DNA of 64,000 nucleotides, taken from positions 129,766 to 193,765 of the forward strand of contig VZRR01008202.1 of NCBI GenBank assembly GCA_013398015.1. Direction: 5' to 3'. The notes beneath the pieces were generated by a model, which worked only from the letters and a program-made list of their open reading frames with translations, had not been told where the DNA came from and searched no databases. A program made the position numbers and the translations under genes. How positions within the stretch are numbered: the first letter of the stretch is position 1; each line of letters opens with the position of its first letter. Below are positions 47,103 through 59,515 of this stretch, one piece after another. This DNA comes from Oreocharis arfaki (lineage: Eukaryota > Chordata > Aves > Passeriformes > Paramythiidae).

Positions 47103-50100
47103 CTTGGCTGCTACTACCCTGAGGCGTGCCGACCGTGCTTCTTCGGGGTGGTGATGTTCATCTGCCTTGAATTTTACTACAATGGCTCTATCGTGCTATC
47201 TGTGGATACCTTCCCCAGTGCAAGCACAAGCAAAAGGCAAGGGCATTTAACTTATACCCAGGAGAAATTTTTGCCTTTATCTATGGGCAGGACAGAAAAA
47301 GACAGGAAGTGGGGAAAGGAATAACTAACCAGATAAAGACAAGTGCACAGATTTTAATGCTTAATATTTCTGGAGTGGGGGAGAGACAGAGTGGTTCTTT
47401 GTACCAGTCAGTATTTCCCCTGATAGACCTCACCTCTCCTTGTTACTCAGTTCCACAAGCTCTATCTCTCTGTTGGTAATGGGCTAGGAAATGGCTTCAG
47501 ATAACTGTCCTGTATCCAACAGTAGTTGGTCTGGAACCCCAGACATTCCCTGTTGTACACTAGGCAGGTCCTAAGCAATTCTCTGTGTAGATGGAAAAAA
47601 GAGATGGCTTCCAACCTGGGTAAGGCATGAAATGAGTCAGTGGGCTTTGTTCAGTGGCAATGAAGGATTGATGTAAAAAAAACAATCTCTCAAACCTCTT
47701 CATGTCTTTTGGTGGATGACGAGAATGCCAAGAAGTTGTCTTGTCATCTGAGCATCCTTGTTAAGACTTAAGTTTATAGGTTTCCTTCTTATGATCCAGC
47801 TTTTGCCTCTTTGGTGTTGGTATTATGCCTAGAGAGGCTCCCTCGGATGCCAACCTACTCAACAGGACAATTTTCAAAAGTGATAGGGGGTAATTTATAC
47901 ACTACATATGGATGAGGAAGTGAGACTTATTCTAATCTTGGCTGCATTGGCTTAAATCCAGAGAGTCTCCATGAAAGTTACTGGAAAGAGTCTGTTAATA
48001 CAACTTTGAAATGAGATCAGCATCCAGAACAGCAGACTATGGAAGGAGATAGGCTATGATGTCCTCCCAGGGAGGAGAGGAGGTGAATGTCACACAATGT
48101 TAGATTCGATTTGTACTTTCACAAGTTTCCAAGTCTCACCTCCAAATTTGGTTGGCTCTCACATCAAAGCTCTCTCAGATTGTCAGGTAAGAGTATAAAG
48201 CCCAGAAATACGAAAGAGTAAATTGTGCCTAAGGAAACAAATGGATCTTCTTTTGTTGAGAAATGTAGAATGCTTTTTCCTGCTTGATGAAATAGCTTTA
48301 CAATGGAGCAGTTTCACAGCTGAAATGAAAAATCAGCCAGGTGACAAGTGCTTTGCATGTGAGTGGGCCAGCAGTTCCCCCAGGGCCCTGTATCCTGCAA
48401 GCAAGGAGCACTGGGAGGCACCATCTTCTCTTCACTTCCTCACAGGGAGCAAGTCCCTGTGGATCCTTTTTCACGGTTTACAGTTGAATCAGTTCTTTGT
48501 TTTCAGTTCAATCCCCAGACTGATGGAAGGACAATACTGTGCTGCACTTTGGGAGCACTGGCTGTATAAAGATTTGGAAAGAGAGACTGTCTATTGTCTT
48601 GTACCAGCCAGAACATGCAGCCTGCACTATGCAAGAGGATTGCAGCTGTATGGCTTGGAATTTCAGTGTTGGCCCATGAGTAGCTGGCATGAGGCAGAAC
48701 AACCTCACTGACATTCCTGTTTCAAGGGAGCTTATCTCTGCTGCTACACCTGGCAGCCAAGGAAGGCAATGCAAATACAGTAGTCTTCCCATGACTGCCC
48801 CAGAGGGAACAACTCTAAGCAAGCATGGCAGAATTTTCTTGTCTGTAGTACTGCTCCAGCAACAAAGTAAGACTATAAATGCAGTTTAGGTTGCCGGACA
48901 AATGCTGAAGTATGTGTCCAGTCCTTAGTTGCTCTGAAATTTTTAATCTTTGCAAGGTGTCTACATGGGTATAAACATCTTCTGTGTATTTCATAGCTGG
49001 GTTTGCATTGGTGCAAATAGCCGTGTGAGGGGAAGGGTGAGAGAAATGCAATGTCACAATTTTCCGACACACAACCTGACACAGCTGCAGGATTTCCTCC
49101 TCTATTACAGCGAAATACTGTCTCTTGTCCCGTGTGTGCCTCAGGTCTGCTGTTTCCTAATGACATGCAGCTTGCCCTGTGAAGAGGTGGGAACTGCACT
49201 AGTGGGCCAGTGGTGAAGCAGTACTTGACCTCTTTTAACAAAATCATAGGTGACATTAAGAATATTTACTGATGACAAGGTGTGGGCTGACTCTGGAAAA
49301 GGCCTCTTGAGGAGAGCAGGGTAACCACTCCTTTATACCTAAGGGGCACCAATTCTTTTGGGACCTCAGTAAGAAATGCATGGACACTCAAGGCTGGTTG
49401 ACTGGCTTATTTTGTGAAGACTGCAAATTATAGGAAAGGTGACAGCAATCTTTCAGCCCTTCTGGTGTTGGCAGCTACAGCTGTTGCTCTTCCAAACCAC
49501 ACATAGAGGGGACATTGCTTAAGGCAGTGCCTGCCAGCGTCACAGTGCATGCCATGTTGTACAGTGGTCGCTCACGCTAACACACGGCTCTCTACAGCCA
49601 AGGCCAATGGTTGAACTCCACCTAGATTTTGCTCTAAATCACTCTCATTACAATGTTTTCCACAGTGGCCCACTGCATCTGCATCCAGATCATCTTCAGA
49701 AAATGCTCTGTGGGAGGAAGGCTTTCTGTCATAAATGATAAACAAAATTTCTGCTGAGAAGTGCTCAAATAGCAGACCTGTAGGCAGTCTGGACAGACAG
49801 ACAATGAAATTTAAGTGATGACTGCTGTAGCTGCCAGAAGTGCTCTGCACCACTGCCAATGACATCTCTTTACACTAGGATCAAGTAGGCTGGACTTTTC
49901 AGATAGGTACAAGCTTGCAGAGTATCAGCTGAGATTTACAGCTCCAGGGAGCTGAAATTTAAAAGTAGAAGTACTGACTCTGTGGTATAGATGACTGCCA
50001 CATGCAGAGGAAAAGGATTTGGAAAGTTCACCAGGTCAGAACAATCAGATTAGTTAGACATTCCTCAAGAGCTATTTAATAGGTGCATTAATACTGGATT

Positions 50101-50404
50101 ATCAATGTCAGTGCAGTGATCACTTCCAATCTCTGTGGAAATTTCATGGACTCTGGCAAGGTGAAGTTGTACTCACAAGGATCCATGCAAATATCTGGTA
50201 GAGGTACATAGAAATTGCCAAGCCAGGCCAGAGCTAATATCTATTTATTGTACTTCTTGCAGTGGCTAGCACAAAGCCCTGCTATGGGCAGATCTAGGGT
50301 AAGCTGCTACTCTACTACTGGGACTCATCTCTGTCTTCTACTGTCTAAGATTTTGTTTAACAGGTAAAGCATGGTGTATACTCTTTTTTGATGCTAATAT
50401 AACT

Positions 50405-50450
50405 GGTGTTATATGGCATATATGTGTATATGTGTGTGTATGCACACAAA
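50405..50450. repeat. TG/TA-rich dinucleotide stretch
   Basis: Imperfect (TA)/(TG) alternation: GGCATATATGTGTATATGTG, then TGTGTATGCACACA. A short purine-pyrimidine alternating microsatellite. Confidence 0.7.
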
Positions 50451-53400
50451 ATATCTGATTGACTAGGCATCAACAGCTTTCCCAACTCCAACCAACTGCA
50501 CAATGGCCATGAAGTTCAGTGACAAATTGGCCACCATTGCCTTAAATATCTTTCTGTACTTGTGCTATGCCACAGAAATAGCAAAAGCTTGTGATAGCCC
50601 TACTTCATGCCTTTGATTATGGTATACAACATCATACAGTATGCATTTATGCACAGAGGGCAGAGTACCATAGCCCTTCCTGTTCATCTCTTTCTTGAAG
50701 AAAACACAAGCAGTGCTTTCAACTGCTTTTTATATGGAATTATTCCCATGCTTTTTAGGAACTCTGTTGCTTGTCTCTTCACTCCCTTTAAATTTGCAAT
50801 TCTATTTTATGGGATGGAATGACAGATAGTCTTCACATTAGTCCAAAAAAAGGCTGGAATTGTATACATATATTTCCAGAAAGGCATTATTTCTTCTCCT
50901 TTATTCCTCATCCCAGGCCTTATGCACACCAACCTCTTTGCTTTTTGCAGACAGCTACCCAATGAGCACTGATGACTGCAATGACTCTTTTTGTAAAGAC
51001 ACTACTGAAATATTTTATTTAGCCATAGGATGATCTGTGAGGCTGGGCAGTGGCCAAGAAAACCAAGGAAAATGTAAGCAGTGACAGAAGGCTTACAAGT
51101 CAAGCCACTGGCATCAGCTCTGTGGGATAGTTTCCACCTGCCGTTCTGGACCTCCAATAGACCTGTGAAAGACCGTATTACACAAGCTCAATTTGAACAG
51201 GTCTCTAGGCACAATATTTCTCAAGATTACATTCATGCTGCAAGCTTGATTTAAAGAAGGGCTTCCTCATTCCCTAGCTTTCCTCTCTGGTTGTCTTTCA
51301 GGCAGAAAATAGAGGAGATATTAAAAATAACGTGTGTGGCAAGCCCAAATGATGGAGAGTACAGCTATTGTGTGCTTTGCTATTCTTTGAAGAAGAGTCC
51401 GGTCTGGTTTTGCAGGTTACTAGAACTGTGACTTCTTTCCTAGTTCTGTATTCCCTGCCAAAAGCTCCCTTTACATATCCTTTAGCTCTAATGGCCTGTA
51501 CCATGTAAAAAGCCTTGATTATATCATCACCAAATGTGAATTTGATCAGCGCAAGTGTTTCCTTTTTCTTTCTGTGTCCTTAGCTACATCAGTGTCAGCA
51601 TGGGACACTGGAACAGAGCGGAAAATCTCAGCTGAAGTCCTGGCAGTCAGGAGTCCACCTTGGACACCTGCCCTTAGCCAGGCTGTAGTGTAGTCAGGAA
51701 AAGAACTATGGAAAGCTGGACAGGGTCCAGAGATGTAAAGGAAAATGCTGTTCCCCTAATGACCAGGAAAGTGAGACTCAATGTTTCATGCAAATAAGTC
51801 TTAGATAAAGGTCATAAGGTCCCAATTATCCAGTGTTCAAAGAATGAGAGACTTCCCAGCTGTACCTTAAGGCAATAGCAAATGAGTCCTCTTTTCATTA
51901 TGAAAGAAAGCAGAAGGTGGAAAACACTATTCAACCTCTCCATCTTCCTTCAGCAAAACACAGTAATTGGTAATGCTAGTAATGATAACCGGACATTACC
52001 TGTAACCTACAGGGCTTAATGAAGAAGAAAATCTCTCTGACATTTAGAAGAGCATCCAAACCCCAATGCTGAAGTGAGTGCAGTGATACAGAACCATAGC
52101 TGATAATGCATTGCAGGTACAGGGGCAGGGATAGGAGAGCAGGAACAAGAACTGCGACCATTATGCAGGAGCATTCCCCAGTGCTGCTGACTTTGACAGA
52201 ACAGTCTTTGCAGCTGTGAAAAATGTTTCAAAGACTTTACTTGATAACCACTTTAAGAGATGGAAGACAGAATAAAGTAAAAGTAATTTAAAGTTGGGGT
52301 GGTGCAAGGACTTTCAAAAACCTCTTTGATGTTCTTAAAAGCTTGGGGCACACATCAAGGTATTGGAAATCAAGCCTCTAACAGGGAGGTGTGAATGCAA
52401 GCTTGTGTGGGCTAAGTCCATAACTGTCTAATTGTCAAATGAATATGGGACTCCGTTCCCTTACTGGGTGTGGACTTAGAAAAAAGAAAGAGTATGTATT
52501 CCAGTTTAGACATCCCGTGCTACCTATCCTGCTTAAGTAAGGCTAGGATTGCACCTGTGATTTCAGCCTCAGTGTCACAAGCAATTCAGAATAACCTCCA
52601 GTCATCGGTGCTGAAACAAGGGATATGCCACAGGAGAGCAAACCCTGTGGCTGGGTCTGCCCCCCTTCAGAAATATTTGCGAGTTGAAGGAGTCTGTCTT
52701 AATCTTCGATCTGTTTATGAATGGTATCTACGTTTCTCCGCCTGGAAGGCACTCAGTGCAATATTGTAGCATTGGTCTTCTGCTTTCCCCTGTTGTCAGA
52801 AGGGATGGAAACTCCCCGCTTTCAGGGGATCTGATCAGAGGGCTGCTGTGAGCTTATCTTCAGTAAGGCTGCTACAGTTCCTAGGAGCAGCAATTCTGTC
52901 TGGCCCTTTGTCTGCATTCACAGCCCCCCATTCAACTGGTATGCCAGGGATCCAGGTGGTGAAAGGAAGTAACTTCTTTATTGCCAAACAGTGAGGAGGC
53001 ATGAGTGCCACCTTGACCTTGGAACTCTGTACCACCCCTGCTCAGTCCCGCACTGTCCCATGGAGCAGCTCCTAACGTTCAGCATGGATTTTCAGAGTGC
53101 TGCAGGTTTGCAAGCAGTGGCACTGGTGGGTGTTAAGAAGATGCTTCAGCAGTGCAAGCAGGTTTGGCACCTGCCTTTACACTTGCCTTTGGAGTTGAGA
53201 AGGTATGTTTCCACAAAGCCATCCCAGCACTATTGCCAAGCCTTTGTTGGGAGACTTACCAGTGTGGCCAGGCATGGTGCCTATTTGCACTAAACTTGAC
53301 CTCTTGTCCATGACACAACCTCTCCCAAACACAGCTGAGGCCCACCAGGAAGGCAGGGGGAAGAAATGCACAGCACTGCTGCTGAGCAGCAGACTTTGGT

Positions 53401-54039
53401 CTCCAGAGACACTAACCCAGCACTGTTCAGTGCACTCAATGAAGAGACAGAAAATGAGAAAGAAAATGGTTTTTAGTGCCTCAAGATAGAAACCTTCTTC
53501 ATTTCTGAAGCCAAATGACTACAAGAAAGATGGATGGTGTCACTGATTTTCACATTAGGGAAGAAGGAGAAGATTCCAGACACTCCTAACTGATGTAGCA
53601 TGCAACTACTTCTTGGCCTCATTTCTAGCAAAACACAGAGACATGGTTCTCCCAAAGAGGGGAGTTAAGCCTGATTGAAATTTGAACCACAACCATTCAG
53701 GGCTTCTGAGTCCTGCTGGACTGGATTTTTTCTGTGATAATATTTTTTTCATTAAGGAACCCTTTAATTATTCAAACCCAAACATAATATATACAACTAC
53801 CACAAATTATGGGATTTGTAGATTAAAGTAGTAAGAAAACCTATGCCTGCTTTTAGAGTATCTAGCATGTGAGGGTCAGGTCCTCCCTGAGTGGGACAGA
53901 AGACAGGGTGGGCCTTATGCTGGGAAGCTGAAATCCAGTGAAGTTTTCAAGCAAGCCATTGGGCTGCTGGACAAATTTTCCCCTGATCCCTCCTGATGGA
54001 GCTATTCCACTCTGTATAAATTATTTATTGTTTGCTGGA

Positions 54040-54108
54040 GCCAGGATGTGGCATTTGGTCTCCCCTATTCCAGATGAGTGCCCTCACCACTGGTCTACAG
54101 AGTCGATG
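54040..54108. repeat. Ancient amniote repeat remnant
   Basis: Contains GTGGCATTTGGTCTCCCC and CAGATGAGTGCCCTCACCAC-TGGTCTA. These resemble the old amniote repeat with GACTTGAACCCAGGTCTCCCAC...GAGTGCCCTAACCACTGGGCTA. The family name is uncertain and identity is moderate. Confidence 0.45.
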
Positions 54109-55859
54109 TTTTCCTCTGGCCCAATAAATATTTTATGGTTTATGGAAGTGGAACAGCTCCAGCAGGAGAGGAAGAGTAAGAGAGACGTGTTCATTCACAT
54201 GGATACCTCGCAACATCGCTCTGTGACCAGCAGCCAAGACACGAGCCAAGGACCTTTATAGCAAACAAAATCAGCGGGAGGAGACAGTAAGAGCACAAAA
54301 TGGTGGGGTGCCACTTCCTATGCCTCAGTGCAATTTCAGAGCAGCTCAGGCCTGATGAGTTCATGCCTCCTGTCAGGCCCTCTTCTTCTTGTGACCACCA
54401 TCGTCAAAATGATGGTGCCCAAGCCAAAATTTTGGGCTGCTCCACCTTGGCCAAAAACTTGCAAACTCTGCACATGGAAGCTGTGGTAACTGGCGGCCTC
54501 CAAGGACCTGTGCAGAGCTGGGCTTCATGGCAGACTTTGGCTGCACACGAGATAGTGGAGGAGCAGCTACTGCTTGGCCCGACAGCTGAGTCAGGGCCAA
54601 GGAAAATGCCCTTTGATGAGGGAAAGAAGCCTTGTCATTGCAGACTCGCTCAGCAAAGGGCTATCTTAGCTCCTCATAAGGGTACTTTTTTCACCGTAGT
54701 GGGCAGTACTGAGGAGCTGTTGACAACACAGACGTTCCCGCTGCTCTAGAGAGGTGGTGCATCCTGGCCATGGCACAGCTGGCTGTGCACGGGGCATGGG
54801 GCTGCCTGGCTGTGCCCCTAGGTGGTCTCCCCAGCATTTGCAGCTGTCCCACTGAGTGCCCTCATGTCACGGCCGAATTCATTATCTGCCTGATGGAATT
54901 GTTGTGAAAAGCCAATTAAACCGAGATGGCTACTGTGGGACAGCTGCATCGGTTCGCTTGGCGCAGCGCTCGGAGAGTTCAGAGACTCGATAGTCCCTCT
55001 CCAACTGGGGGAAATGGCTCTAAAAACTGGTTAAAAAATAAAATAAAACAGAGCTTGCCAAGTTTGAATTAAAATCAGAATTACTGATGCAAGCTGCTGC
55101 CACCTTCACAGAAAAGACTGGTGCTGGCAGTAAGAGCACTCATGAGAGGTTTTCCAGGCAGCTCCTTCCTTCCTTCCTGCTGTACAGCCTGGCTCTGAAA
55201 ATGGCCAGTGCCAGGCTCAGGGCTGCTCTACACTCCTTTCCCGTGGAGCTCACCACTTACTGGACAAGCATCACCACACCTCTGGTCACAGAGATTTCTT
55301 GGGGTGGAAGGGACGACTCACACAGCTCAGCCTCTCACCTTAAGTCAAACCTGGAGGATCTGGCCTTTGTATGATCTGGGGAAAGTGTCCAGCTGCCCAC
55401 CTAGTTTTGCAGGACAGGTGCTGTGACTGCTTATCTTTCCATCCTTGGAAAAGCAGTTGCTAAGCAGTCCCAGCCAAGGGATTTCAAGAAGAGGGGAGAA
55501 TTGCTCTGTACCAGCAATGCCACTGTGATGCCTCGAAATGGGCTTTTTCCCACAAGTGTTTTGAGTTCAAATTGCCTCTTCCTGTGTCTGGGCTCTCAAG
55601 CCTCCTCCTGATAAAATGAAAAGCAAAGGCTCCCAGTAATTTCCCTGGGTACAGCATGAAGCCTGAACTGCCTTCTAGAAAGCAGTGCCTGTGTTTCAGT
55701 GCTCATCCTGCACAAAACACACTGGGATTCTATGGGTGTGCACCAGCTGTGTGTTTGAGAAATATTAGTAATTTCTTTGATGCAAAGAGCTGGTGTTGTT
55801 GATGTTGCAACTGCTGGGGACAGTTATCAAGAAGATGGCTGTGGAAAGCCTGACAACAG

Positions 55860-56190
55860 GCGTTTAATTAATTTTAGCATCCAATTTGCAGAGCCTTGGT
55901 GTATGATGATGGACGGAAACAAACTAATGATCTCTAAATGAAATTTCTCCTTCATTTAAACTCGAAATGGGAGGATGGCAGAGGGAAGAAAAAGAGACAT
56001 TTTATATCCTCTCCTTGATTGTAATTCCCTGCCTTCAGCTAGATCAATATCATTTCTGCTGGAGATGGAGGCTGCCTCTGGTTTCCATGGCAATGTGGTT
56101 TGTTGGAGGCTTGCAGGCTCCATGAATCCCCAATTTATCAGTCTTCTAGGCTTTAATAATGGAGACCAGCAGTCAGGCATCTTATGAATG
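55860..56190. promoter_or_regulatory. Candidate conserved non-coding element with X-box
   Basis: Non-repetitive, motif-dense sequence: TTTAATTAATTTTAGCATCC near 55862, ACTAATGATC, GATCAATATCATTTCTGC, the RFX-like GTTTCCATGGCAAT (56081-56094), and TCTAGGCTTTAATAATGG. The combination of AT-rich homeodomain cores and a palindromic X-box resembles a neural or ciliary enhancer. Conservation is not testable here. Confidence 0.3.
56081..56094. promoter_or_regulatory. RFX X-box-like palindrome
   Basis: GTTTCCATGGCAAT matches the X-box consensus GTTNCC-N2-GGNAAC at every defined position except the last. Confidence 0.4.
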
Positions 56191-57512
56191 GCACATGTCT
56201 TTTGAGCTGGGGGAAGGGAGGCAGGAGCGTGGTTTGTAGTAAGGGCTGCAGCAATTTGTTTTCCTGCCACTGACAGCTGAAGAGGGAGGAGTATGAGGGG
56301 AGGAGCAGCACATTAATTCTGGATGCACTGAAGGAATTTCTAGACCATTTTGCCGCAATTACAGAAGATTTCCTCCTTTAGTTTCTTTTCCCTAGCCAGT
56401 TTTGCCGGGGAAGGGGAGAACAGCTTCACAGCCAGTGCTGTGTGAGGAGGTGGGAGCTGTAGATGGAGAACCCAAAGGCTCTACCACTCTGCACGTTTCC
56501 TTCCTCTTCTTAACCCTCTTTATTTCAGGATCAGCAGTGCATGAATGCCAGCAGTCTGCCACAGTTTCAGGTTCATTTTTATCCCCCTACTGATCCTACT
56601 GCCATTGCCAGGCTGCTCAGCAGAGCTGTGAGATGGGCAGACCTCTGAGGACCTGATCTGTCTGTCAAACTTCTGTCACTTGCTGTGCTATTCTCCGTGC
56701 ATCTGCTTGGCCTCTCCAAATTCAAACCTCCATCCCCAAAGAGCTGTAAGCTTCACTCCCTGAATTAATTACCTTGCTAGGAATGTCTTGGCTATAGAAC
56801 AATCACTATCTGTCACTTCAATAAGGTTCAGTTGCCATATATCTATTCAGAATATTTCCATTTCTTCTTGTCTTTCCTCTGACTTCTCCCCTATAATCTC
56901 ACAGTGCAATTGCTGTAAAGAACCTAAAGAATAAACGGATGTGTCTTAGAAAGACCTTGCTCCTCTGTCCCCTCCATGCCCTCTTTTTCTAAACCATCCT
57001 CCAGAACTTAAACAGCAAGGGAGAAATGATGGGTGACACAAAAGAATGCCGTTGCATGAGATGAGGACATCCTGTTTTCCAACATATATTCCAAGAGCAG
57101 CTGTCAACTGTTACATTCCACAGCTGGAAAGAAGTTAAAACCTCTATATTCAAGCTCTTTGAATAATAAATAAGGTATTTAAGGAATTAAAGAGTGCCAT
57201 TTCTGGTCTGCAGGACCTATGTGAAATCAACAGGGGCATGGGAGAAGAAGAGTAAAGAACAACTTAAGGGTACTTTTTTCTAAGGTTTTCCTCAGGTGAA
57301 CTAATGAACACAGGAGACAGAAGGGCTGGTAGCTTGGAACCACTCCTAGGGAGAGCCTTTCTGGTTCATCAGGACAGCTGAACACCTCATTGTTCATCAG
57401 ATCAACTCTGCTCCCAGCTGATGGCGGGGGAGACTCTGCACAAGTCACTTCCCATTTCTCCCCTTCAAGCTCCCTGGCTGTGAAGACCATGGAACCTTGG
57501 TGAAGGTCTGTT

Positions 57513-57546
57513 GAGGTCACAACACCTCTGAGGTCACAGCACCTTG
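57513..57546. repeat. 17-bp tandem duplication with AGGTCA half-sites
   Basis: GAGGTCACAACACCTCT is followed directly by GAGGTCACAGCACCTTG. Two 17-base units differ at three positions. Each carries one AGGTCA nuclear-receptor half-site (57514-57519 and 57531-57536). The 11-base spacing is not one of the standard direct-repeat spacings. Confidence 0.7.
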
Positions 57547-58295
57547 GGTGCTGTTTGGTCAGAGGCCACTCAATGCCAGTGTAAAATACTGGCCTCCAAG
57601 GCACTGTCATCCCGAAAAAGCTCTTTTACTTTGCCTTTGGCCACAGTACTACAGAGCCTCCCACTCTCCCACCACTTTCTGCTGCAACAAAGCATCCCCA
57701 CAGAAGCATCACGACATCACGCTGCTGCCAGGTGGAAGCACCCTGTCCTCCCTGGAGCTGCCTTTGCTCGTAGCTGTGGCAGTGCCCAAGGGACTGGCCT
57801 TGCTAAAGGATATCTTGCTGTCTGAAAACCCCACCACTCTGGTAGGCTTCTTGTAGTTCTAGCTGGCTTGAAATTTCCCAGTTATGGGTACAGTACACAG
57901 GAAGTTCGGGATGAAAGTGCTGGTAATAGGCAGTGATAAAGGAACAGTCAGCAGTAGGCATGTCGTTTTTCTCAGCCTCCATGTCTGGCTGCATCCATGG
58001 ATATGGGAAAGAAGCAGCAGTGGAAGAAAGAAGGAGAGCTGCTTCTTTCCTGTTCTTCAGGATGGAAGAATATTTGCAAACTAGCTGTCACAGGGATAAC
58101 ACCTCACATTTGTTGCAGTGCTAGGTGTTGCTTAGCTGCTGCAGCTTTCCCTGGGAGCGCAGCGGGGGCTTCTTGGGACAAGGCGCCACACACATTCACA
58201 AGGAACATCCTCCCTTTTCTCTACCCACCCTCTTCCTCCATCACTCCCATTCCTCTGGAGACCTCAATGCTCCCTCCCTCAGCCAAAGTTGGGGA

Positions 58296-58309
58296 GTTTC
58301 CGTGGCAAC
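58296..58309. promoter_or_regulatory. RFX X-box, perfect consensus
   Basis: GTTTCCGTGGCAAC fits the full X-box consensus GTTNCC-N2-GGNAAC, the binding site of RFX-family factors that act in neuronal and ciliary genes. A CAGCAGCTGG E-box-like motif follows within a few bases. It lies in GAP43 intron 2; whether it is used is unknown. Confidence 0.5.
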
Positions 58310-58681
58310 CCAGCAGCTGGTGTCTAGACACTATGAAAGATGCTTTGCGATGGAACTGTGAGCCTGACTCCCCTTGACACCCCCTCCCCACTGCCATGCA
58401 CCCTGAGCATCTCTCCCACCGTTCCCTCCCTTTCCATCTACTGCACACATGGATGCCACTGCAGGCTCGGATTTCAGTGGTGGTGCTGGAGGAAGAAAGC
58501 CATGGGGTGGCATGAGGAGTGGAAATCCCTAAGCCACTGGCTCTTGAGCCTGACAAAGTGCAAAGGCAGCTGGGGTGACAGAACTGGGTCTGGCTGTCCT
58601 CTGAGGATTTAGCAGGATCAGAAGAGGCAGCTGTCCAAACTTGGACCGAAGTTACCAGCCACGGGACTTGCAGAAGTCATC

Positions 58682-58701
58682 TTTTTTTTTTTTTTTTTTT
58701 T
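58682..58701 (-). repeat. Poly(T) tract, 20 T
   Basis: Twenty T are followed by a G-rich segment and one ambiguous base at 58723. On the minus strand this is a poly(A) tract. No retroposon body is recognised next to it. Confidence 0.9.
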
Positions 58702-59400
58702 CCCTCCGGGGGGAGGGGCAACNCTGGGGCAGCTGAACTATTCTTAGGTGGTTCTGGGAAAAGATGAGGTGGTACAGGAATAGGAGGCCCAAGCTACCAT
58801 GGATTGGGGCCATATTAACCTTTTAGGTTCAACCTTAACAGGCTGACTTGCTTGCTTCCTTCCAGTGATTACTGGGCAACTTCTCTGGACCCCCTGGCTG
58901 CTGCTTGCACTGGGGACATTCCTCCTCACCACCTTGTTACAGGGTGTGCCAAGGGTTTGCAGATCTCCCAGGTGCCTTGTGCTCACCAGGACCCCCAGGG
59001 CTCACAGAAATCAGTACCATGCGTCTGTCTGTACAGAGTGAGGGATTCACCTGGGGTTTGGGAGAAATCATACAAGTCAATACCCTGGACCTGACACAGC
59101 CACTGACCTGAAATACCCAATACCTTCATTTCTCAGTGTTTAGCTGGAGCAGCATAAGTCTACCAATTTTCAGAAGCAGCAAGTCGAGAGCGTGGAGGAT
59201 TTTAGCTCTTCATATGACGCATCCTAGGGCTGACTGCAATGGGCTAACATGGATCAGGGAGAACACTGTGTAAGCAACAGCTCTGAACCTGAAGTGTGTC
59301 TTGTTTCAGCAGTCTCAGACCCACCATCGTCTGCCTGGAATAGGCTTCTGGCTGGGTAGAAGGACAGATGGATTGGGACAGATGAATCAAGCTGTGAAGC

Positions 59401-59424
59401 CTGGATCCAAATCTGGATCCAAAT
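59401..59424. repeat. Perfect 12-bp tandem duplication
   Basis: CTGGATCCAAAT occurs twice in direct succession. A small, probably recent replication-slippage duplication. Confidence 0.9.
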
Positions 59425-59495
59425 GTCATTAAAACTAGGAGATGCTCAGGGCAGGGATTTTAAATGAGGCTTTCCAGTACTCTTTACCCTCAAAA

Positions 59496-59515
59496 GAAAA
59501 AAAAAAAAAAAANAA
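59496..59515 (+). repeat. Poly(A) tract with one ambiguous base
   Basis: About 18 A with an N at 59513. The ambiguous base most likely reflects uncertain homopolymer length. No SINE or LINE body is recognised upstream. Confidence 0.9.

Noticed and set aside
46576..47154. 192-codon plus-strand frame, with 48223-48711 (162 codons) and 31838-32443 (201 codons)
   Set aside because: No domain, signal or family resemblance; no splice context; frames of this size arise by chance in 64 kb at this base composition.
55285..55330. Possible CR1 3' end (TTGGGGTGGAAGGGACGAC)
   Set aside because: Only one short block resembles CR1 and the following sequence does not continue in the family order.
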